A stretch of DNA of 11,691 nt from Scedosporium boydii (lineage: Eukaryota; Ascomycota; Sordariomycetes; Microascales; Microascaceae): positions 1 through 11,691 of the forward strand of contig NJFT01000428.1 of the NCBI GenBank assembly GCA_002221725.1. The letters run 5' to 3'. A program made the translations under genes and the position numbers. Numbering within the stretch: position 1 is the stretch's first letter; the number at the start of each line of letters is the position of its first letter. The notes under the pieces were generated by a model. It was given only the letters and a program-made list of their open reading frames with translations. It was not told where the DNA came from and ran no database searches. Of this stretch, positions 1 through 6,630 are shown piece by piece.

Positions 1-21
1 ATTCATTATTAAAATAAACAA

Positions 22-1069
22 TCATTCAGGAACGGGTATCAACCGAGAGCAGAAGTCGGTGAACGATTTCTGTGCTACACTGCCTTCTTCGCACGTTGAT
101 ATTCCCTGGCCGCGAAGGTCATTGCCGTATGCGACTCCCCGGCGGTATACCATAACCCTCTTGAACGTCCCTGGCCCTGTTCGCTGTTCCATGTCAGCCC
201 TGTGGATGTCATTAGCGGAATGCAGATAAAATCTAGGTGAAGCGTAGAACTTACGAGATGATCGGCCAGGACTCCATCAGATCCCATAAGTCCATATTCA
301 CAACCTGTTCACGGTCCCAACCTTTTACGAAAAACCAACCCGACCAAAGGGCAGGCTCTCCGCGGTGGCAGAATTTGCGGCTATCCGCGAACCGCCCCTC
401 GGGATCTCGCTGCAAATTCTCATCTGCTCTTACCCTTGACGTCTGCTCCGCGTCTTTCCACGGAACTGTCTCTTGAAGCCGGGTGGGTAAATCTTTAAAA
501 TAAAACGTTCCATGGCCTGCCTTGTGCCCAAAGTTGTCAAGTGAGAAACACACGCAGAGCGTCCACTCCCATTCCTGCGTCCAATCATAGGAGAGCTCGA
601 TATAATTCGCGACCTCTCCAGGTCTGATGCCGTGGTGTATTTGTATTCTCAAAGGAGGGTAGTCGAGGAAGGTATGTGTAGTTTTCCGTACGCCCTTTGC
701 CGCGGCCAAAGCATTCGCTAGCCTGCGATAGGTGAGGGTCTTCTTGATACCCCGGCCGCCTATCGGGGAATATGGTTGAAGTGTAGGAGCGGGCATGTTC
801 TGGCTGAAGATGTATAATCTAAACCAAGTTGGTATATAAGTACGGCGTGATATTGAGGCTACCGTCGGAAACTGGAGGAAAATTGCTCGCGCCGCCATGC
901 GTTGGCTCTCCATACGTGTGACAAGAATATCAGTCTGGATGGGAGATAGTTGGGGAGGGTCTTCCTGATGGAGGTCGCATTGGCATGCACTCTCCTCATG
1001 AACAACGGGCGCGCTTTTGGAGGTGTCCGAGAGCCCATGCTGCTCAGAGTTTGCTATTCCGGAGGCCAT
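22..1069 (-). CDS. Hypothetical protein, two exons, unrecognised family
   Basis: I do not recognise this protein. The model joins exon 1 (1069..255) to exon 2 (199..22) across a 55-nt intron and gives 330 residues ending in TGA at 24..22. Splicing is supported because the unspliced frame stops inside the donor (TC|GTAAGT), while the joined frame runs a further 58 codons. The frame is open upstream to about 1183 but holds no ATG before 1069. The N-terminal 50 residues are polar and probably disordered. Residues 155-195 are rich in W, Y and F (WTQEWEW at 163-169, then a CVCF segment), and 240-270 hold several more Trp, suggesting a small folded domain. There is no signal peptide or clear membrane span. 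An alternative start is Met92 (ATG at 796), which has a TATATA stretch about 40 nt upstream and would give 239 residues. The splice model is good; the start is uncertain and the function unknown. Confidence 0.66.
200..254 (-). other. Spliceosomal intron in the hypothetical gene
   Basis: This 55-nt intron runs on the minus strand from a perfect GTAAGT donor (first base 254) to a CACAG acceptor (last base 200). A GCTAATGAC branch-like sequence lies about 10 nt before the acceptor. Removal splits a Ser codon (TC|G) and keeps the frame open to a stop at 22. Size and signals fit Pezizomycotina introns. Confidence 0.85.
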
Positions 1070-1071
1070 AT

Positions 1072-1091
1072 TTGGATTGGATTGGATTGGA
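1072..1091. repeat. Tandem repeat (TTGGA)x4, minus strand CCAAT array
   Basis: Four perfect copies of a 5-bp unit lie immediately 5' of the ATG at 1069 of the minus-strand hypothetical gene. Read on that strand the array contains three overlapping-phase CCAAT pentamers, the core bound by the fungal CCAAT-binding complex. It is too close to the ATG for an ordinary CCAAT box, so it may simply be a leader microsatellite. If translation began further upstream it would be coding. Confidence 0.6.
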
Positions 1092-2042
1092 GTGTACTTA
1101 GTAATGTTGGTCCGCAGGATGTCGCTATGACAGCGAAGGAAGCGGAGATGGTTGTGCGATGGTGGTGTCAATGGTATTTCCCTTCAAGTTTCACGAATCA
1201 TGCTCTTGACACCGTTTAAATATTATACAGCTCCATATCACATGAAACAACCCTCAGAATCAGCATGTGGTTATTTTCTCCCTCGAAGCTAACGCGAGGC
1301 CCATTATCGAAACCATTCGATACTAGCTAGTGTGACGACTTTTCAGCCATCTTAGAGCTAAATTGAGAGGGCGAACGTGAAACACTGAGCGCTATGTAAC
1401 AATATCACCGTTCAACCTTGTTTCTCACCTTCATCGGGGTTGCATGTGCTAAAAGTGGGATAGGCATCAATGCCATTGTGACGCGGCTGCTCGTGATTCC
1501 ATCCTTTTAGCGAGTTAGCTGCACTTAATATCAACGGTAGGCGCACATGTCAACAAAATAAACGATGATACGAAGTTCTGTCTTCCTCTGAGAAGCGGCT
1601 TCTTGCGGAAGGCCACTGATTCCTGTCCGTGGGGGTGTCCATGAACGTGAACAGCCTTCCCTGGTATTCTACTCAGCGTATCACGCGTCATTTTTGTTTC
1701 TGTAATAGATCTGACTATTGATATAATCGTTTTACGGGGATTGATATCCCCTTTCCCAGTGGCCTTCGTGTCATCTTGATGAACTGAACCCGTTGTCAGT
1801 CTCTGAAGAACCAATCTGGATTACATCCATAAGAAGCGAGCTTACACAACCGTTACACGACTTCATTTAATTATATCAGAGATGTGGCGGAATTCCGCCG
1901 TATTCTGCATGTCCGACGTGGTGAGACCATGATTCATGGAGCCGGGTATTTCTCATGCCCTCGAAGTTATTTACGTATTTTTCTTTTTCTTCTTCTCCCT
2001 AAGATTTTTCCCAATAGTAATATCGATACTCTATCTAGATCG
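1092..2042. promoter_or_regulatory. Divergent promoter region, hypothetical gene / NmrA-like gene
   Basis: About 950 bases separate the two divergent starts and no convincing ORF lies between; the longest minus-strand frame (1515..1814) begins with a non-ATG codon and has low-complexity content. For the plus-strand gene I see a CCAAT at 1811-1815, an AT-rich TATA-like TAATTATAT at 1868-1876, and a long pyrimidine tract (about 1976-2012) ahead of the ATG, a common arrangement at fungal promoters. An imperfectly spaced palindrome, GGGGAT-N4-ATCCCC, lies at 1736-1751 and includes a CCCCT stress-element-like core. All assignments come from sequence appearance only. Confidence 0.45.
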
Positions 2043-2969
2043 ATGAGTCTTCCTACCGTCTTTGTCTGCGGCGCAACCGGCACTCAAGGCGGCGCCGTCG
2101 CCCGCCATCTCCGCGCCAAAGGAGCTGAAGTCCACGCCCTCGTTAGAGATCCCTCCTCCCCAAAGGCCAAAGCCATAGAGTCCATCGGAGTGAAGACCTG
2201 GCATGGAGATTTCGACAACGAAGACGCCCTCAAGAAGGCTATAGCAGGCTGTTCTGCCGTCTTCCTCAACTTCATGCCTGATTTCACAGATCTCAACGCC
2301 AACCTACGCCAGGCCAAGTCCATCCTTTCGATAGCGAAAGACGCGGGTGCGAAGCACGTGGTCTACACAAGCGGCTTCGGCCCTGGTGTCGCCGAGAAAT
2401 CGCCAAGTTGGGATCCGGAAGGTATCATCGCTCTGATACTCGCGTCGAAGAAGGATATCGAGGCAGAGACTCGTGCCTCTGGACTCAAATACTGGACCAT
2501 CTTACGCCCGGGAAATTTCATGGCTAATTACATCGACCCATTCGTGAGGATGTACGACGGGCTGGTCGCAAAAGGGACGTGGTTCACGGCACTCAGCGAA
2601 GCGGCTGTTCTTCCCATGGTTGACACCGAAACCATTGGCGCTTTCTCGACGGCGGCACTTCTTGATCCAGAAAGGTTCCACGAGAAAGAGATCAGCTACG
2701 CCGATGAAATGGTCACCCTTGGATATATCTTGAAGAAATTGTCTGAGGTGACGGGGCGCGAGTTGCGAGCTGTAACTCTGTCGGACGATGAAATTCAGGA
2801 GCAGAGCAAGACCAACAAATCCATCACAGCCCAGCTGGTCATGCGACATATGAGTGACCTTGTCGATATTGAGGAGGTGAAGAAATGGGGAATCCCGCTG
2901 AGTACATTTGATGCGTTTGTCGAGAGGGAGAAGGCTCGTGTTCTAGCCACTTATGTCAAGTCATCCTAA
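2043..2969 (+). CDS. NmrA-like family NAD(P)-binding protein (atypical SDR)
   Basis: This is a single-exon gene of 308 residues. The N-terminus carries the Rossmann glycine motif G10-ATG-TQ-G16 straight after the first beta strand, followed by LVRD (33-36), where Arg is typical of NADP(H) preference, and GDFDNEDAL (56-64), where the Asp usually contacts the adenine. Further family marks are VVYTSGFGPG (106-115) and WTILRPGNFMANY (151-163), a hallmark of NmrA-like proteins. The canonical SDR Tyr-xxx-Lys pair is not evident, as expected for this atypical group. Members act either as redox-sensing regulators, as NmrA does in nitrogen repression, or as reductases; sequence alone does not say which. 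I chose ATG 2043 because it puts the glycine motif about ten residues in. An in-frame ATG at 1929 would add 38 residues including a hydrophobic stretch. The gene is divergent from the upstream hypothetical gene and convergent with the next, 149 nt apart. Confidence 0.92.
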   Translation: MSLPTVFVCGATGTQGGAVARHLRAKGAEVHALVRDPSSPKAKAIESIGVKTWHGDFDNEDALKKAIAGCSAVFLNFMPDFTDLNANLRQAKSILSIAKDAGAKHVVYTSGFGPGVAEKSPSWDPEGIIALILASKKDIEAETRASGLKYWTILRPGNFMANYIDPFVRMYDGLVAKGTWFTALSEAAVLPMVDTETIGAFSTAALLDPERFHEKEISYADEMVTLGYILKKLSEVTGRELRAVTLSDDEIQEQSKTNKSITAQLVMRHMSDLVDIEEVKKWGIPLSTFDAFVEREKARVLATYVKSS

Positions 2970-3118
2970 GGAGCAACGAGATGCATAGCGGGAGCAAGTA
3001 TAAGGTTTTCAAAAGCTTACTACCAGGGGGTATATTGCAACTAAGCAGAGAGGGTCAACCTTGTTGAGATAAACGTACAAACCATCACAGGCATGATAAA
3101 GTAAATCTACAAGCTACT

Positions 3119-3943
3119 CTACTCCTCCTTTCCTTTTCCAGAGACGGTCGCTTCAATACCCTTTGTGACCAACCATTTGGCAAGCAAAACATGCAACCAT
3201 CCTCCAATAGATGTTTCAATCATGACCGACTTCGCATCCTTCTTCCTCCACATCCAAGTCTCGTTCACAAACACGACTTCATCGCCAGATCCACCTTCTA
3301 CCTCCTCAACGGCGGCAATAATCAAAGCACCAATACGCTCACCCTTGTAACTCGCCGGCGGATCGCCGATACACTCAATCCTCTCGGACGCACGGCCTAG
3401 CCCTTTTGGCGAACCGCCGCGGTGCGTGACTCTCCAAATACCGTTGGCGACGTCACCAACGTTAAAGGCAAGGTTATTGATCCAGTCGGCGTCAAACGTG
3501 CGCGTAACTTCGGGTTCTTTCAATGCTTTGCAGATGAGCGATGCCTGGGGTGTGTGGCTGAACGCGATTTGCACGGCGCGTGAATATGCCGTCAGGAGGT
3601 CGGATGATTCCTTGGATGAGGGATCTCGCGATAGGGCGGATGCGGGGTACTTGAGTGAGCTGAGTTTAATAGGATCTGAGGTGATTCTTTCGTAGGCAAG
3701 GACCCAGTCCGAGTCGTCGGCCGCCACATCCTCTGGCAGAGATACGGGTTTGGCGATGGACGAAGGGATGGCGGCGATAAACGAGCCTGATGGTGCGCGG
3801 GCGCGGCGTCCCGCTGTAGAGGAGGTGGATTTGGAGACGCGCGCGTTGAGGATGAGGAGGTAGGTTGTCGTCGCAGCGACGGGGAGCAGGGCGAGCGCTG
3901 CTATCGTCACTGACGTTGACGGACGAGACAGAGCGAAGGTCAT
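3119..3943 (-). CDS. Hypothetical membrane-anchored protein
   Basis: This is an intronless gene of 274 residues with ATG at 3943 and TAG at 3121..3119. I do not recognise the family. Residues 11-33 form one strongly hydrophobic helix (A/L/V/T-rich), which reads as an uncleaved signal anchor or a signal peptide. Next comes a basic, low-complexity linker (about 36-55, with RRAR), then a soluble domain from about residue 60 to 260. The domain holds alternating beta-like strands (GALIIAAVEEV, DEVVFVNETWMW) and ends in an amphipathic helix (WLHVLLAKWLV) and a charged tail. A single conserved-looking segment, DWINNLAFNVGDVANGIW, lies mid-protein. The open frame, coding-like composition and normal stop make the gene credible. 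The 5' leader contains a three-codon upstream ORF. It is transcribed in the same direction as the kinase-like gene, about 700 nt downstream of it. Confidence 0.8.
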   Translation of the reverse strand: MTFALSRPSTSVTIAALALLPVAATTTYLLILNARVSKSTSSTAGRRARAPSGSFIAAIPSSIAKPVSLPEDVAADDSDWVLAYERITSDPIKLSSLKYPASALSRDPSSKESSDLLTAYSRAVQIAFSHTPQASLICKALKEPEVTRTFDADWINNLAFNVGDVANGIWRVTHRGGSPKGLGRASERIECIGDPPASYKGERIGALIIAAVEEVEGGSGDEVVFVNETWMWRKKDAKSVMIETSIGGWLHVLLAKWLVTKGIEATVSGKGKEE

Positions 3944-3956
3944 TTTCAGTCCACCC

Positions 3957-3968
3957 TTAAAGGGGCAT
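3957..3968 (-). promoter_or_regulatory. Three-codon upstream ORF (Met-Pro-Leu-stop) in the leader
   Basis: On the minus strand an ATG at 3968..3966 opens an ORF of three codons ending in TAA (3959..3957), 13 nt before the ATG at 3943 of the membrane-anchored protein gene. If the transcript starts upstream of 3968, ribosomes would meet this uORF first, and the short gap would disfavour re-initiation. The transcript start is unknown, so the role is inferred. Confidence 0.4.
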
Positions 3969-4657
3969 AAATTGGGCTAACTGGGAATATTTCGCAATTC
4001 TGTATGACGAGAGGATGCAAAGAGGACTAAATAGGTAGAATAAAGATGGGATCGTGAAATGCAGGATACTGAGAGGAGGACTGGAAAGATCATAGAAGAT
4101 AAAGATGACGTTAATCTGCTGATTTTTGTTTTCGGAGACTCCCGTGGCGAGACGCAATCTTCGAATTTAACTACCCCTGCAAACTAGTGTGGTTGATCGA
4201 CTTGGCAGGGATGGCAAGGGTCACATTCGTTTATCTCGCATTGATGAGCGGCGTCAATGTAAGCATAACCTTATTCTCGAAGCTCTCGGAGAATATATTG
4301 CTCCGGATCAACCAGCTTAAACTGGAAAGCGACAGAAGAGTTCAAATTTTGAGAATAGTCTATGAATATGAGCAGGCTCTTATTACTTTATGTCGACCAG
4401 GACTTCGTCGGCTCTGCTTTCCTCCTTTTTTGAGTCTAGAATTGAATTCATCAAACGAATTTCTAGCTCTACAGGACGGTTCAGGTCTTCTCGCTCAAAT
4501 CAACGGAGCTTCTAGGCATTCAGAAATTCGCTAGAACCTAATAGGCAAAGACGATGCCATCTCCAGAGTACGCATGAATGAGTTTTGTAGTTGCTAGGCT
4601 GCGGCAGTATTCGACGCCTGCCGTATCTCTTCTCTATGTGTATTATATCTCGTCTGG
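3969..4657. other. Intergenic: promoter of the membrane-protein gene and 3' region of the APH gene
   Basis: No convincing gene is present. The stretch at about 4013-4105 is purine-rich on the plus strand, so pyrimidine-rich on the strand of the downstream gene, as is usual for fungal leaders and promoters. A TGACGT core lies at 4106-4111. A plus-strand frame (4211..4534 from its first ATG, 107 codons) is AT-rich with no recognisable motif, and I regard it as chance. The 3' end of the APH transcript should lie just below 4658, where the sequence is AT-rich. Confidence 0.5.
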
Positions 4658-6051
4658 CTAATCCACTGCAGCGTCTTTCGAAGAAGGGGATGGTTCCTCT
4701 GCTAGTATCCGCTGAACCAGTGTGAGTTGATACTTGGCCCGATCTGGAAACTCACACAGGTCGGCAACTCCCTGGATGAATTCCGACTTGGCAACATCAA
4801 GCCGCGAGGACGAACGCCAGCCCTCCCATCCCAGGCGAACCAGTTCCGCGTCAAACTTCTCGCGCAAGAGCTTGCTATCCCATCGGTCCCGATTTGCCAC
4901 CTTAGCCGGGTTGTATCCTTCATCCTCTTCATCATACGTGTTAGGGATTGGGGGTTCCTCGACGTCAAAGGGTTCGTCAACGTTGATTATCATTGGGTAG
5001 TCTCGGCCATACCAGTCTGGTACGGTGCACGTTTGCTCCCAGTCAATGATGCCTGTTAGCTCGAACGTGCCGGGATCGACGAGAATGTTGGCTTCGCGTA
5101 AGTCGCAGTGATGCAAGGAGAATCGATCTTGATTCCCTATGGACTGCCCCCCGAGGGGAAACAAAGCCAGAAGAAGCCCCGAGAAACTACCGCATAATGA
5201 AATAACCTCATCGTACTCTTCCAGTGCGTCTTTGTCGACGCCAATCTCCTCTACCAAGTCAGACCATTCTTCATCGTTGATCACTTGTCCCAAGGACTGA
5301 CGAGAGTCGGCAAGAATCTTGGCGGTGCGGAGAAATTCCTTCTCCATCTCAATCTGAGCCCTAAGCCACTCGTGGCACGTCGAGAAGGGTCCGCGATTGC
5401 TCGTCAGGTAGCGTCGGCGGCCTGCGTAGAAATTGCCGTCCATACACGGACCGACACAGACCCTGTCATCTGTTTCATCGTTCGAGATCTTGTAAAGGGA
5501 TCCGATTTTCGAGAACTTGAGGCTTGGATCCCAAATCTGCGCCATGAACTTGGCAAGTTTCCCGACGAGCGCCAACTTCTTCTCCCAGGGGACTTCCGCC
5601 ACACTTTTCTCAGCTCGATTCCGGGCAGTTTCTCCACGATGGCCCACTCATACCCGAGCTTGTTGTCCGGGGTGAGGGTTGAGCACCGATGAATGGGACA
5701 CGGGACCGGTATTGAGGTAATATGTCGGCGAAGGAATTGCAGCGTCGCCATCTCGCTCTCCAATTTGAGTTTGGGGTCCACAGGGACTGCGACACGGAAG
5801 AGATAGGGCGTGGTCCATGAAGGATGCGTCACATTGTAGATCTTATGGTGGGCTCCGTCAGCGAAGAACTCACAACGGATCCTGCTTCCTGAATCATCTC
5901 TTTCAGTTGGTATAGAAGATTGAACGATGTTTCTGATGATGTCGACGTCGGGTTCAAAAGGCCAGATGGGATTTGGGTCGGCAGTTCTGGTCCATTTGAG
6001 TCTATCCTCTGGCAGGTATCGCTGCCATGGTGTTTCCGTGAGATCTGACAT
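4658..6051 (-). CDS. Aminoglycoside phosphotransferase (APH/choline kinase)-family protein, frameshifted
   Basis: Two overlapping frames together encode one fungal APH-fold kinase of roughly 464 residues, a usual length. The first frame (6051..5593, 153 codons) covers the N-lobe: FFADGAHHKIYNVT as the glycine-rich-loop equivalent, YLFRVAVP as the next strand, an ESE motif (98-100), TSIPVP (112-117) and the hinge WAIVEKLPG. The second frame (from about 5593 to the TAG at 4660..4658) covers the C-lobe: PWEKKLALVGKLA, the catalytic loop HCDLREAN with Asp at 5104..5102 and Asn at 5089..5087, and the metal-binding IIDWE with Asp at 5044..5042. The kinase-like residues are all present, so only the one-base break spoils the gene. 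No plausible intron joins the frames. Family members phosphorylate diverse small molecules and the substrate here is unknown; antibiotic resistance should not be assumed. ATG 6051 is the only ATG in frame before the N-lobe. Confidence 0.85.
5588..5597 (-). other. Site of one-base frame break in the APH gene
   Basis: On the minus strand the conserved protein leaves the first frame after a Lys codon (AAG, 5595..5593) and resumes in the -1 frame at GTC CCC TGG, which starts at base 5593. The two frames need that G twice, so one base is missing relative to a continuous gene. It sits beside a CCCC run (5591..5588), where sequencing and replication slips are common. It is either a real pseudogenising deletion or an assembly error. 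Confidence 0.75.
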
Positions 6052-6523
6052 TTGAGATCGTGGCGTTGTTGGGCTAACAAGCAAGAGTTTGGGAGGTGTT
6101 TGCGAGGGGCTTGAAGCGCTAAGACTGTGTTTTTGAGTGCCGCTTGAAAATACACAACATTCAGGTATATTCAGGATGGCGATGTGATATGATTGAGCAG
6201 ACTGAGTTTCGGCAGGCGGCGATATCTACCGCGACGGTCGCACCTGACCACATCTTCCTGCGGGCCTCACCTCCAGTCTCCCTACCGACATTTCTATCAC
6301 TGCCTCGGTGCTAGTTGAAATAAAGGATGCTAGAGAAGTTCCATGTACAGTAAAATATGTTCTAAGTAGCAGTAAAACTGTTGAGATATTGTTTCCCTTA
6401 TTGTTGCTTATAGAGAGCCGAGATGGTAATTACTGTAGAGTGTTCTAAAATGGGGTTTAGAAACTTCAATGTTGTCCTTGGTCAAGAGACTGAACTGTTC
6501 TAGCATACAGTTTCCCCTAGTCA
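6052..6523. other. Intergenic: APH promoter and flavoenzyme 3' UTR
   Basis: Both flanking genes are on the minus strand. No coding frame is convincing here; one overlapping minus-strand frame beginning at 6155 is a shadow of the APH gene. AT-rich sequence at 6320-6480 is suitable for 3'-end formation of the flavoenzyme transcript. The APH promoter should lie between about 6060 and 6350; I see no clear TATA box but do see a phased direct repeat at 6159-6175. Confidence 0.5.
6159..6175. repeat. Phased direct repeat ATTCAGG, 10-bp period
   Basis: Two copies of ATTCAGG begin at 6159 and 6169, separated by TAT. The spacing equals about one DNA helical turn, and the pair lies about 110 nt upstream of the APH start. 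Such pairs can be tandem protein-binding sites, but a 7-bp repeat can easily arise by chance. Confidence 0.3.
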
Positions 6524-6610
6524 TTACAGAGCAGCGGTGTCGGGCTTAGCAGCGGCCTTCTCCTTCTCCTTCTCAGTCTTCGGTCTCGGACTCTTCGGCT
6601 CAGGGACGAC
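6524..6610 (-). other. Coding-like tail past the flavoenzyme stop (possible alternative 3' exon or relic)
   Basis: On the minus strand a 28-codon frame runs from 6610 to a TAA at 6526..6524, followed at once by TGA. It would encode a Pro/Lys/Glu/Ala-rich tail (motifs VVPEPKSPRPK, EKEKEK and KPDTAAL). About 20 of 28 third positions are G or C, with AAG and GAG used for every Lys and Glu, unlike the AT-rich sequence just below it. Skipping 6648..6611 (38 nt, GTAATT...TAAG) would join it in frame to the flavoenzyme after Pro-Ser, replacing its last five residues. Such an intron would be unusually short and has no good branch site. A (CTTCTC)3 repeat accounts for part of the pattern. Confidence 0.35.
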
Positions 6611-6630
6611 CTTAGAGCATCGCCAAATAA

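Noticed and set aside
1515..1814. Minus-strand frame of 99 codons in the divergent promoter
   Set aside because: Starts at a non-ATG codon, which is not expected in a fungal nuclear gene, and lacks any motif.
4211..4534. Plus-strand frame of 107 codons between the membrane-protein and APH genes
   Set aside because: AT-rich with no domain or codon preference, and the longer version needs a GTG start; it overlaps promoter-like sequence.
5285..5692. Plus-strand 135-codon frame over the APH frame break
   Set aside because: Antisense shadow of the kinase-like gene with no motif of its own.
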